Source: Odobenus rosmarus divergens
Taxonomy: Eukaryota > Chordata > Mammalia > Carnivora > Odobenidae
Length of the DNA stretch: 64,000 nt
NCBI RefSeq assembly: GCF_000321225.1
Contig: NW_004450585.1
Location: forward strand, 1,305,500 to 1,369,499
Reading direction: 5' to 3'
Shown: positions 45,961-56,720 of the stretch, one piece after another
Position numbering within the stretch: the first letter of the stretch is position 1
Layout: the number at the start of each line of letters is the position of its first letter
Notes under the pieces: generated by a model
Told to the model about the DNA's origin: nothing
The model's database searches: none
Seen by the model: the letters and a program-made list of their open reading frames with translations, nothing else
Translations under genes and position numbers: made by a program

Positions 45961-47149
45961 AGGCCTGACTGGATTCTTTGATAGAGCACTCTCCATGCCC
46001 ATAAAAAGGGACACTTTCCAAAGTCCTGTGAAATTTGAGCTTTTCTTCTCAGCTGAGGTTGAGATTTCATAAAGGTTAACCTTTTAAAAGGGAGCCATTG
46101 AATGATGATCATTTTCTGCTGGTAAGTGACATTAAAAGAAAAAAAAATTGCTCTTTGATGGCATATGCACCTTCCTGCCGTGATTACAATGAAAAGGATT
46201 CAGAGAATCCAGTGTTAATTTAGAGAATTCAGAGAATCAAGCAGGCACCAGCTTCCATCACCAAAAGTTCTCTTCAATTTCTTGCAACTCTTTCATGCTT
46301 CCGTGTCTTTGTTGCTTGGGACCGTGCACTGGACTGGCTTGCAGCCCAGAACAGAGTTCTCACAGATTCGGTGGTCAGAGGAGAAACGGGTCTTCTGGTT
46401 AATAGTCAAAACTCCTCAAGTTCTATAATGCGTTTATTCATTTGTACACAAGGAATGTACTGAAATGCTACACTACAGGCCTGAAAGAGTTAGTTCATTT
46501 CTCCAAAGAACCTAATGCAATCCTAAAGAATTTCCACATTGGGAGACTCTGGCTCAAAATAACAATCTACACAAGACTTTCTGAGTCAGAAAACTATTTA
46601 AAGAAGAGAGTGCTAAACAGTAATTCCAATAAATACTGGTAACTCTTTTGCATTTGAGCATACCACAATAGAAAGAGTGAAATAACTATCTTTAGAGCAC
46701 ACAACGACATGGGTGCAGAGAAGGGCCAAGCCGCCATTTCTGCCTTTCAGCTGTGTGGTCAGGCCCTCAGTGACATGCCTCGAATGTCGACAACTGAATG
46801 ACACTGGTCCTAACACTGTCAAGCTGACTTCCCCTGTGATTTACCTTGTTGGCACAGAGGCATGTAATATTATTACTCCTGCGACAGTGGCCACCATCGG
46901 GAGCCTTAGAAATACTGCTTGAGTGTTCAGTGTCCATCAAAAGAGAATGCCAATTTTTTAAAATGCATAGAACAAGATTTTTGCCAAGCTCAAACTTAAC
47001 ATAATTTTTCTTGGAGAAATTGTCCTTAAAACAGTCATGAAAATATTTCCTGTTATAGTGACTGCTCTCTCTCTCAGAGATTTGAAAATGCCAAACCAAA
47101 AGATGAATTTTAAAACTTGAGCTCCAGCACCTGGCCTGGGTCAAGGGTC
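45961..47149. other. Single-copy DNA
   Basis: No repeat or exon recognised. A near-tandem 'ttcagagaatc' unit occurs three times at about 46199-46239. The 125-codon minus-strand frame at 46767-47144 has no domain and is taken as chance. Confidence 0.45.
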
Positions 47150-48340
47150 AAAGGTCGACAGCTTGAAAGGTGAGGAGCTGTATCGCTCACTGTGAAAGGT
47201 GAAGAGCGAAACCTGGTTCCTGCTTTCAGGGACGCCCTGGCTTTCCTCCCCTTACACTGCAAACTGCAACCAGTTTCTCTTCCCCTGTTTGGTTGAGCAC
47301 CTCCTCCCTACGGGGGTTTGATCCGAGCTTGGTGGGAGAACTGAGGTCTTGGGAGATGAGAACCAAGGAGGACTGGGCACAAATCCTGGCAACAGATTGC
47401 CCCCTTCCCACTCAGTTTTTAGCCATGCACATGTGTACTATTTGAGTACATATCACTGGTGAGCTGGGGATCTGTTCCTTCAGAGAGCACAATCTGGGAC
47501 CAACTTTCCTCATTTACATAGAGTAGAGTAGAGGGAATACTAATTAAATCTGTATATCTGCTGCATATCCATCTATCTTAATAGTCTACACTTTCTCCAG
47601 ATAGGGAGGTGGAGGGGGGGTTGCTGAGTCAAGAGACTTTCTGAGGTTCCTTCCAGCTCCCACACCTGGTTTGAAGGGAACCGAGGCAGTCACTTCAGGT
47701 AACCGACTTTATCATTATTTTAAAATGGCTTGGTCTGAAGGTGGGCACTTTTGTGCTTTGGGTCCCGTGTTAAAGTCGAAACTTTCTAATGTCCACGGAA
47801 TTATGTTTTCCGAACCAACATCCTACGGAGGGGTCGTACAAGAACAGAAGACATCAGCTTTATAGTCTCATTTCTTGAATGTTGTACCATTGCCTGGTTG
47901 TATTTGATTAAATTTGCCTTAATGGACCACGCAGGTGCCCCTCAGGTTCTCTGGGGTCATGTTAGAAATAGAACAGCCTTTGGAAACTGTTGCCAAGTGA
48001 ATAAAGGCTTGATTTGATATCCGAAAAGCACTCATTTGCTCTCTCCAGACCTCACATAAGTTTGTTAAATCGGGAAAGCTCAGCTGGTGGTGTGTCTGAA
48101 ATCTCTCTCTCTTTCTCTTTTTTTTCTTTTCTTTTTCTTTTGCACTTGATTCTTGCTGCTCTTGCCAAGATGTGATGCTTTGAAACTGACACAAAGACAA
48201 CCGAGGCTGCTTGGTCAGATCTCTAGTCTTAAAACAGAGGGCTGCTTCTCTTCGAGAGTGAAACTCTAGCTAGCCCTCGTGAGGCCGTAGTTACTTTCTC
48301 AGTAGTCCGGCCCGGCCTCCGTGGAGGAAATTTTAGTTAA
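47150..48340. promoter_or_regulatory. Repeat-free segment with raised CpG density
   Basis: More than twenty CpGs occur in about 1.2 kb, for example in 'tacgggggtttgatccgagc', 'aaccgaggcagtcac', 'gtcgaaac', 'cctacggaggggtcgtacaa' and 'agtccggcccggcctccgtg'. No known repeat is present apart from a pyrimidine-rich (TTTTC)n-like patch at 48097-48140. This may be old regulatory DNA; there is no splice or exon evidence. Confidence 0.3.
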
Positions 48341-48854
48341 ATGGCCCTGAGGTCTACACCTCCAGCTACTGAAGAGCTCTTACCTACTTGTAGTACAAAT
48401 GGGATCCTCCCTGAAGGAAAATGTGAAGTATTCTTCTAATTAAAGATTGAATACACATTATTTGCACTTACCTCTGTGTAGAAAGAGAAACCACACTCAC
48501 CTTCCCACAGTGATCATTCACTCACATTCCTGTCTGCATCTTCTTCCCTCTGGGGAGCCCTGCCCAACATCACCTTCATTGCAAATCAGCGGGATCAGCC
48601 AGCCAGGACGGTTCTGTTTCACAACTAGCTTTTGGCTGGCTGAGGGCTCCTACACTCCTAGTTTGGGCTGTGAATGCTTACGGGATTCCATACTTTCCAG
48701 CTGGGGCCTTGGCTTTCTGCTCGCTCTATTTAGCTGTATTCATGGGCTTCCTCTTCCCCAGGCTGTCCCCAGTCTAAGCCAACTGTGGCTCTTAGTGCAG
48801 TCCATGACCTGCCTCCATGCTTTGATCTGTGTTTTATCCAACATTCAAATGAAA
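48341..48854. other. Single-copy DNA
   Basis: No repeat recognised. The longest frame of the window, 186 codons at 48447-49007, begins here but runs through the (TTTA)n tail of the L1 and into L1 3' UTR, which gives the LFIY repeats of its translation. It is not a gene. Confidence 0.5.
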
Positions 48855-48870
48855 ATTAAAACCATCCATC

Positions 48871-48872
48871 TT

Positions 48873-48923
<51 letters not shown>

Positions 48924-48924
48924 T
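48871..48924. repeat. (TTTA)n tract, the L1 tail
   Basis: About thirteen TTTA units, the complement of an AAAT-patterned L1 tail. Confidence 0.97.
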
Positions 48925-49732
48925 ATTTAACATATAATGTATTATTTGTTTCAGGGGTACAGGTCTGTGGTTCATCAGTCTTACACAATTCGCAGCACTC
49001 ACTATAGCACACACCCTCCCCAATGTCCATCACTCAGCCACCCCATCCCCTCCATCCCCCCTCCCCTCCAACAACCCTCTGTTTCCTGAGATGAAGAGTC
49101 TCTTATGGTTTGTCTCCCTCTCTGGTTTTGTCTTGTTTCATTTTTCCTTCCCTTCCCCTATGATCCTCTGTCTTGTTTCTCAAATTCCTCATGTCAGTGA
49201 GATCATATGATACTTGTTGTTTGCTGATTGACTTATTTCACTCAGCATAACACCCTCCAGTTCCATCCATGTCGTTGCAAATGGCAAGATTTCATTTCTG
49301 CAAAGAAGACATCCAAATGACCAACAGACACGTGAAAAAGGCTCAACATTACTCGACATGAGGGAAATACAAATCAAAACCTCAGTGAGATACCACCTCA
49401 CACCAGTCAGAATGGCTAAAATTAACAAGTCAAGAAATGGCAGATGTTGGTGAGGATGCAGAGAAAGGGGAACCCTCCTATACTGTTGGTGGGAATGCAA
49501 GCTGGTGCAGCCACTCTGGAAAACAGTATGGGTGTTCCTCAAAAAATTGAAAATAGAGCTACCCTACAACCCAGCAATTGCACTACTGGGTCTTTACCCC
49601 AAAGATACAAATGTAGTGATCCGAAGGGGCACATGCACCCCGATGTTTATAGCAGCAATGTCCACGATAGCCAAACCGTGGAAAGGGCCTAGATGTCCAT
49701 CAACAGATGAATGGCCAAAGAAGATATGGTGT

Positions 49733-49734
<2 letters not shown>

Positions 49735-49768
<34 letters not shown>
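49735..49768. repeat. (CA)n microsatellite inside the L1
   Basis: About seventeen CA units where L1 ORF2 normally has a short TATATATAC-like stretch before 'tggaatattatgc'. The repeat has grown inside the element. Confidence 0.95.
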
Positions 49769-49770
<2 letters not shown>

Positions 49771-49800
49771 GAATATTATGCAGCCATTAAAACCATCCAT

Positions 49801-51049
49801 TTTTAAGGAAACTTCAAGACTATAGGGAAGGCCCTTCTGACTTATTGAATTCTGTCTCCCTGGCACAGTCTTCATATCTGAAGTCCGTTTTTGCAGCCAA
49901 GAACTCTGTCTGTCTCTCGTTCTCCACCTGAATCCCCGAGGGCCCCATCAGTCTACTCTGGGACGCTGGGCAGGGCTTGATGCCGGTACCTTTCCCTCTT
50001 GTCCTTCTCTCCAGGTCATACAGTCTGCTTGACTAGATGAAAATGTAGAAGATCCTTCTCGGTGCCTTAGGTATTTAATCAGGGGATCTAGGCAGAGGCT
50101 TTGGGGGAGGAGATGGGACTGAGACAGGGGCTTTTCAACAAGACCGCATCTAACTGAGCACTGGCCCAGGAGAGAGGTGGTCTGCAAACTCCATTTACTC
50201 TTTCCCTACCCTGCTCTCACCCAAGTCTATTGGGTCACTAAACACACTCCCGTGGATTGTCGCTGGAGCTGGAATCAGGGATGAGAAAGGAAGAGGGAAG
50301 AAGACAGGGAAATCTGGACGGGAGATAGGGAGGGATGGAGCTTTTCTGAGCCACTCAGGAGGTATGGAAGTTGAATTTGCGTCAATGGGGAGCTTGTCAC
50401 TGGTAGAGCGCTCACAGATGGGAGGCCCTAATTCTACTCCATGCAAGTCACCCTAGTCCCATTGCAGGGAGTCTCTCGTAACTCCTTCCTCACAAAGCTC
50501 TTCTCTGTGTGAGATTATCCCCACCTTTCTGGTCCTGTGTTCCCTTCAAAGACCCATAATTACCCTAATCTAGGATAGATCTGGGATATACACAACCTTT
50601 GACAACTGTCTCTTTTAGGGAAATTTCAGTATTCTCCAAGTATTAGCCTTCTTCGGCTTTCTGAGCCTGGGAACTTTCCTAATCCAATGCAAGCCAATGG
50701 GTGGTCCTTAATGACCCCCTCCCATTAGGTCTTGCTGGGTTTCAGCAAATCTCATGGGTGGGGCTAGAAGAAAGGACAAGGCATTTTGACAACTACCTCC
50801 TCTAGTTTGAACTTTTCACAGGGAAGAGAAAGAACTCATTGATTACTAAACCTTGAAGTCACTTGGGCCTTTTTTTTTTTTTAATTCATTCAGCAGAAGT
50901 ATTTACTTAAAAAAAGAAAGAAAAAACAACCTACTACATGATTCGGCATCGCAAGAACTCATTTCGTGTTTATAATTGTTAAATTAAAAAAAAAATAAAT
51001 GAACCTTTCAAAGTGAGTAATTTTTTATTTGAATTCTACATCCTTATGT
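49801..51049. other. Single-copy DNA, possible small L2 piece
   Basis: Mostly unassigned. 'aattcattcagcagaagtat' near 50882 followed by an A-rich run and 'cctactacatgattcggcat' may be an inverted L2 tail split by an A-rich tract. No exon seen. Confidence 0.4.
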
Positions 51050-51760
51050 ATTATGTAACAATTAGTAATGATGTGATGGATAATTTTCTTTGGAACAGTT
51101 CCTGATTCCATTACTCAACTACTCGATCGACCAGTAATTATGAATCATATCTTTAATTAGCTGCTGCTCTTCAGAAACATATGAAAGCCAAGGGCATAAA
51201 GTAATTGGCATAAAAGTTTTCCTAATTAATTTATCTGTCCGTGTAAGTAACCAGGGCTAGAGTCTGGGGATCATTTATAACTCCGGGAAGGCCAGCCCTA
51301 AAACTCACTGTCGAAGGAGATTTATATTTGTGAATTATAAAAAGACAACAAGCCACAAAATTGCATTATCCCCCGACTCTAACAATACAGCCCATAATGT
51401 GCCGTTCAGAGATGAGCAAAAAGTTCCTATTGATCCAATTCATTTTCATCATATCCTCCAGTGAATCTTTCAAATCTCTCTTGCCTTTTCCTCATTCAAC
51501 ATTGTAACAGTAATCAAGCACATTAAGCAATTCATTAAACAACAGCCCCGCTGACCACAGGGAGTACTGCAGCTAACATTCATTAGGCAGCCAATAACTT
51601 TATTTAAGTAGCAAAGGGCTTGGGAGTAAAAACTGGCTCCTTTGTTTCTCCGCACAGAAATGCACATTTCAGCAATGAGCAAGGCCCATGCCCTCTGCCC
51701 ACAAGGTGCTTTCAAATGAGGATCTGTCTCTGCAGAAAGCAAAATTAGGGTAGGGTTGAG
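51050..51760. promoter_or_regulatory. Repeat-free, TAAT-rich segment, possible developmental enhancer
   Basis: About 700 bases with no repeat and a cluster of homeodomain-type cores: TAATTA near 51135, 51153 and 51223, TAATTG near 51202, plus 'ttagtaatgatgtgatgg' and 'ccaataactttatttaag'. Base composition varies smoothly and there is no microsatellite. Such stretches are typical of conserved non-coding elements in gene deserts, but this is inference. Confidence 0.35.
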
Positions 51761-53554
51761 GTGTCCTGATTATGTTCTCTCCTTGCCAACAAGGCAGTCC
51801 AAGACTTAGCTCACTGCTGAGCATGGCTATGGAAGATTTATGTCTAGTCTGGAAACAGAATGTTCAAATATTGATATTTGGGTGCCAGATTTTCAGATCT
51901 GACTTTAAAAATGCTAAATGACGGTTGTGTGGCTCCCGAGGACCCTGGCTGGCTTTGTGTGGTAATAAAAGTGATGGATGCATTTTCCCTCTTGACAACA
52001 GAGAGAGAACTGAAATAACAAAAGCAAGTAGCACAAATTGTTTCTTCCAAATGTAATTAGAAGCATCCTGGAAAAGTCCTCCACATCCTTCTGAAGTGTG
52101 GGGGGAGTCCTGGGGGGGGAGTAAAGGAAGAAGGAACTGGAAAAGTGGAGCCGAGAGGGTACTTTATAGGGAAAGGGCATCTTGCCAGTGCCCCTCAGGG
52201 TTTGAGTTTCTTGCACGGCTGTCCTTGAGCACTTTTCATTATCTGGTGAATTTTTCTTTATGGAACAACTTGAGAATGTTGTTATATAGGTTAAGTCATC
52301 ATAAATAACACCATCCGTGGTTAGAAGAAACTATTTTCAGAGAGGATTATTTTTTTCCTTGAGGGGACCAAAGGAAATCCCTTTTCACAAGGTATTATTT
52401 TATTGCCTGAAGAGTCTCCGGGGGAAACGCGTAAGAGAGTTGCGTTTCTAAGACTTTCGTCCTACCTCTAAATAGTGGGCTATGTGTCAGGATTAACCTT
52501 CATTGGATAAGTTTTCCTCTTAATTCATGAAATGTGCTTTTCTTCTAAACCTTTAGTCTCATGGGTAAGGTGTTGGCATCATTCTTTCTAGCCCATATCT
52601 ATTGATTAAGCTACTGACATTGTGCTATTAGTAAATAAAATAAAATTGTCCTGGTTTTCGACTCGACTCTGCAGCGCAGCTAATAAAACCTGGCTGTGGA
52701 GCAGCCTTGATGTCTGAGACCTTCTTCCTGACTGCTATAGTGGAGATCTGGGTTCAGAATGGGGCTCATCCCCGTGCTTGGATCATCTCTGAGATCATTC
52801 TCTGAGCTTCCGAGAATGGGGATTATCTGTGAGGCAGGAAGTAGAGCAAGACCCTGGGTTAGAGCAAAGGGAAGACTCAGACTCGGAGGAGCTGGGTGAG
52901 AACAAACCCCCAGAGTGATGTTTCCAGTAGGCAGGAAGGACCTAAAATGATCACCTTTCGAGAAAGTGCTTTAAAAGAAAATTAGCAAATGCAGATTTTA
53001 CTTCCTCACGGACTTACAACAAAGTCAAATTTGTACCCTGAAAACATTGACTTCAGATATATTTCAAAACCTTGTAATAGGACCTTTTGGTCATAATAAT
53101 CATATGTAGGGTTTTAGGTTTCAAAATGGAGCAAATTGTTGTGTCTCCTTAGTTGGACTGACAGGCCTGCGACGTTCAGGCAATGGCTGAGAGCAAAGAC
53201 GGAGAAGAAAAAAATAATTGTAGTGCATCAAAGACAGTATTGCTGAGGACATAGAAATCAGAGTGAAATATGGCTCTGCCCTGAGATTTAAATCCCCTTT
53301 AACCATGAATTGTTGCTGCTGAATTCATCTTTAATGCCAATATGCTGAATATAGTCATATTCTCTCTCTGGGTGATTCCATAGTGTTATGTTACTTTCTT
53401 GTCCTAATGTTTAGAACTATTGCAAATAACCATTTAGGAGTCCTACTTAATAAAAATGTATAGGGATAGTCAAAGTTCTTTTAAAAGAATTACTTTAAAA
53501 AAAAATGAATCTTAGGTGACATTTGGCCTTCATACGGCTTAATAATAGAAAAGA
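51761..53554. other. Single-copy DNA
   Basis: No repeat, exon or RNA gene recognised. G8 run near 52113-52120. CpG-bearing words lie near 52418-52460 ('ccgggggaaacgcgtaagag', 'ttgcgtttc'). Short frames here overlap on both strands. Confidence 0.5.
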
Positions 53555-53765
53555 CTAACATTGTTGGAATGTGTAATAAGCATTCTAAGTTCCAGGCACT
53601 GTGATAACAGCTTTGCATGCAGTATTTCATTTAATCCTCTCAATAACACAATGAAGCAAGTACTCCTATTTTTCCTATTTTAAAATTGATGAATCCAGGG
53701 ATTAGAGAATTTGTATGATTTACCCAAGATCCAGTAGTGGCTGGACCTGGCTAATTTTAGCTTGG
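53555..53765 (-). repeat. MIR SINE, antisense
   Basis: 'agttccaggcactgtgataa', 'gcagtatttcatttaatcct', 'ctcaataacacaatgaagca', 'tttaaaattgatgaatccag', 'gatttacccaagatccagta' follow inverted MIR. Confidence 0.88.
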
Positions 53766-53929
53766 GAGGGCCAGTTGTCCTTGTATTTTCTCAGCTCCCA
53801 GGTTCAGTGACTTCATCATAGTGCTCACTTGAAACTGAACGAGGTGGGATCATTTACTCCAGGGAAATGGGCAATACTACAGATCAGGGTCCCTCATACC
53901 CCAAAACCATTTATAAGCAGACCACTTCC

Positions 53930-54015
53930 AAGACTGTGAGGTAACTAATAGTATATAATAGGGCCAGAATTTGAAACCAAGTTTGCCTGACTTTAGAGCC
54001 CATATTTTTTAGTGG
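53930..54015 (-). repeat. MIR-like fragment, antisense
   Basis: 'actgtgaggtaactaatag', 'agggccagaatttgaaacca', 'agtttgcctgactttagagc' match the 5' part of an inverted MIR. It could be the remainder of the MIR at 53555-53765 or a second one. Confidence 0.55.
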
Positions 54016-54339
54016 TATTTTAAATCATCTCGCTAAATTATCAATCAGTTTGTGACATTTGCTGGGCATTTTTCCCCCCTACAAAGTACCGTATTTGATG
54101 CTTTGTAGTTAATACTGATTTTTTTCTACATTGGGGAGACCAAACCCCAAACTGGGAACATACCTAAGGACATTCAGCTGGCCGTATCCTCCCGCAGTCT
54201 GGCCGGATCAGCTGGGAAGGGAGACTGATAGTCTCTTTAATAGTCCTCAATTCCTAATCATATGTCCACAGAGGCACAGATGAGGAGCTTATTTTTCCAG
54301 AACTCTCCACCGGGATGTTGACAGGGTAGGAAAATTACG

Positions 54340-54760
54340 CAGGACAGGGTTGCTAGATATACTGCTGTGGGAAATAATAAAATCAAAATAGGATAACGGA
54401 CATAGATTGGACATCGCCTATGATCAGTATCAGTCACTATAGGGGTTATGAAAAGGATAAGAAGAAATTGTTAAACTTAATTTGCTTGTGTTATAGCTAT
54501 TATAGTATGTGTAAAAGATCCCCTTTCTTTTGGAGATGTTGGTACTGAAATATTTTCAGATGAACAGAGATGATGCCTGCAATTTGTTTCAAAATAATAT
54601 GAGGGGGAATTTGGGGATAGACAGAAGTGCAGATGAAGCAAGATTAGCCATAAATCAATAATTTGTAAAGCTGGGTGATGGGTACATGTGAGTTCATTTT
54701 ACTAGTCCCTCTTTTTGAATTGTTTGAAATGTTCTATAACGAAAAGTAAAGCAAAGAAAT
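54340..54760 (+). repeat. Old L1M-type LINE-1 3' end
   Basis: 'gtgttatagctattatagta', 'cttttggagatgttggtact', 'gaaatattttcagatgaaca', 'gatgatgcctgcaatttgtt', 'tttgtaaagctgggtgatgg', 'gtacatgtgagttcatttta', 'gaattgtttgaaatgttcta' follow the L1M 3' UTR order to the poly(A). Confidence 0.75.
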
Positions 54761-54877
54761 AAATTATTGGACCACAAAGATGTAATTTGGTGCTGTAAGA
54801 CCAAAGTATAAAACCTACACCAAACCTATGTCAAAACACATCTAAGTTTACAGATATTAAATGGGGAAAAGAATCTT

Positions 54878-55107
54878 TTTTTTTTTTAAGACAGTGTTTT
54901 TTTGTTTTTGTTTTTTTTAAAGATTTTATTTATTTATTTGACAGAGAGAGACACAGCCAGAGAGGGAACACAAGCAGGGGGAGTGGGAGAGGGAGAAGCA
55001 GGCTCCCCGCTGAGCAAGGAGCCCGATGCGGGGCTCGATCCCAGGACCCTGGGACCATGACCCAAGCCGAAGGCAAACGCTTAATGACTGAGCCACCCAG
55101 GCGCCCC
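54878..55107 (-). mobile_element. CAN-SINE, near-consensus, with 16-base target duplication
   Basis: Reverse-complement SINE: two T-rich blocks, 'agattttatttatttatttg', 'gggaacacaagcagggggag', 'agcaggctccccgctgagca', 'gcccgatgcggggctcgatc', 'ctgagccacccaggcgcccc'. The duplication tggggaaaagaatctt is identical at 54862-54877 and 55108-55123. The body is complete. The doubled T tract at the left is unusual and suggests tail slippage. Confidence 0.97.
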
Positions 55108-55430
55108 TGGGGAAAAGAATCTTAATGGGAAACTAAATAGACAGTGGCCAATCTTGACTGACCCTGTTCTATAGCTAACAAAACTGACTAAAAGAGCAAT
55201 GTGGGACCAAAATGGACAACCGTGAAATAGTTGTTAAATAGTTATTTATGTCCAATGGATGAACTTCAAATATCAAATGTTTTAACAGACATCCTTTTTT
55301 TGTTTTGTTTTGTTTTTGTTTTAAGTTATCAGTCAGGACTGTTACAGTTACTTTTCTTTCCTCACTTTAATTTTCAAGTTCAGCTTCCTTACTAAAAAAG
55401 GGACAGGGACTTAGATGCACTAATACAGTT

Positions 55431-55915
55431 GTTAGGGAGGAAAAATTTTTTCCTTTACCCTTCTAGATTCCTTGGTTGGTAAATTGATATAAAACAGATT
55501 AACAGGAGAAAAACAAATTTAATTATGTACTCAGGAGCCCCATTAGGATATGAGACCCAAGGACAAATCAGGCAATTGAGGCTTCTATGCTTTCCTGAGC
55601 TAAGGAATGGGGTAGGGGCCTGGGGCTTCAAAGGAGATCAGGGTAATTCACGGGACTTTAAGAAAAGCAGATGTTTGGTTATTAGATGTGTGCCCTGCCA
55701 TACAGATAGGTCGTTCAGATAAAAAAGTTTTCTCTGGTAATAGCTCTCTTTCTGGGCCCTGTCCCCTATCTAAATTCTCTAAAGTAGTTAAGAGAGGGGT
55801 AAATGTTTTTCTTGAATCTTCTGGGTCTTTTTTGATTGCCTTATACAGCATCTTCTGTAGCTTTCTAAAGAAGACCACAACCTTAAAATATTGGCCGTTT
55901 TTTGTCATCCAAGTA
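55431..55915 (+). repeat. Dispersed repeat, copy B (same family as 16913-17450)
   Basis: It aligns with copy A over nearly its full length, from 'gggaggaaaaa' to past 'ctatctaaattctct' and 'gattgcctta'. In both copies 'gagaaaaacaaatttaatt' is identical. Divergence between the copies looks like that of an old family. The two overlapping frames here (55525-55722 plus, 55648-55908 minus) are repeat-derived. Confidence 0.8.
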
Positions 55916-56509
55916 CAGATGTTTTAAAATGGTGAAATTTTAGCGGTATTTACCAGTCACTGCATTTAATAATAAAACTTCAATGTCAACTTTTAAAGTA
56001 AATTCTTAGATAAGTTTGCAATCTTTCTCCCTAATCATTACCTTTTTCAAAATCTCATCTTAACTTGGAGATAAAATGTTTCTCAGTCTCAGACAGCATT
56101 GTAGTGAGCTAGGGGTTAAGGGCCCAATCACTTTTCTCTCAGCATTGGCACTGACTTGTCTTGATTTCAGCCACATACAATTACCCCACTTAGATTGCTA
56201 AAATTAATTTAAAAGGTCTTAATTTTCAGCCCTACACCACCAATCAGCTAAAGAAGTTTATGTTGTTTCTCCAGCTCCTTCTTTTTGCTTTTCTCCATGA
56301 GGCAGACAATATCCTTCCCCTTTAGAGTATGGGACTGGTAATGATGTTGCCACAATTTCAAAGAAACTTACTTTGAACTACTTACTTCTTCTTCTTTTTA
56401 AATGTATTCAGTCCAACTTCTCTTACTCATAAACTCTCAGAGAAAGGAAAAAGTCACTTATCTTAGCTTTGCAAACATTATTGTTTTCTCTAAGAGTCAC
56501 TGCTTATTT
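55916..56509. other. Unassigned DNA
   Basis: No exon or clear repeat. It may continue copy B (for example 'cagtctcagacagcattgta'), but the matching part of copy A is missing or unrecognisable. Confidence 0.35.
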
Positions 56510-56720
56510 GGTGCTTTCTTTGAATCAGGGATTCTGCTAGATGTTTTAAATACATTAATGTTTTAAAAAAATACATGAATGTTTAGTGTCCAGTTATTAT
56601 GTCCCTTCATAATATAAGGAACTGGGGATTAGGGAGACAAAGATGAAATCACTTGTCCAACCAAGAGCACAGAAGTAGTAAGTATTGGAGGCAGAATTCA
56701 AACTCAGTCTCCCCTGACTG
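56510..56720 (-). repeat. MIR SINE, antisense
   Basis: 'tttggtgctttctttgaatc', 'agggattctgctagatgttt', 'taatataaggaactggggat', 'aaatcacttgtccaaccaag', 'ggcagaattcaaactcagtc' follow inverted MIR. Confidence 0.8.

Larger units (their letters stand above)
48870..49785 (-). mobile_element. LINE-1 insertion with 5' inversion (twin priming)
   Basis: A perfect 15-base duplication (attaaaaccatccat) lies at 48855-48869 and 49786-49800. The left part, 48870-49302, is inverted L1 3' UTR with a (TTTA)n tail. The right part, 49303-49785, is L1 ORF2 3' end in the opposite (plus) orientation: 'gataccacctcacaccagtc', 'agccactctggaaaacagta', 'cattatgcagcc'-type end. The ORF2 C-terminal peptide is still readable (for example PAIALLGLYPK) from 49558. 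The right part ends at 'tggaatattatgcagcc' and the left part starts, read inward, at 'aaatgaaatcttgcc', which adjoin in an intact L1. So about 0.9 kb of L1 was copied and its 5' half flipped. Confidence 0.96.

Noticed and set aside
48447..49007. Longest open frame of the window (186 codons, plus strand)
   Set aside because: Its second half is translation of the (TTTA)n L1 tail and L1 3' UTR; the first half has no domain.
49505..49825. 106-codon plus-strand frame with protein-like character
   Set aside because: It is the C-terminal end of L1 ORF2 in the inverted half of the L1 insertion, interrupted by a (CA)n tract.
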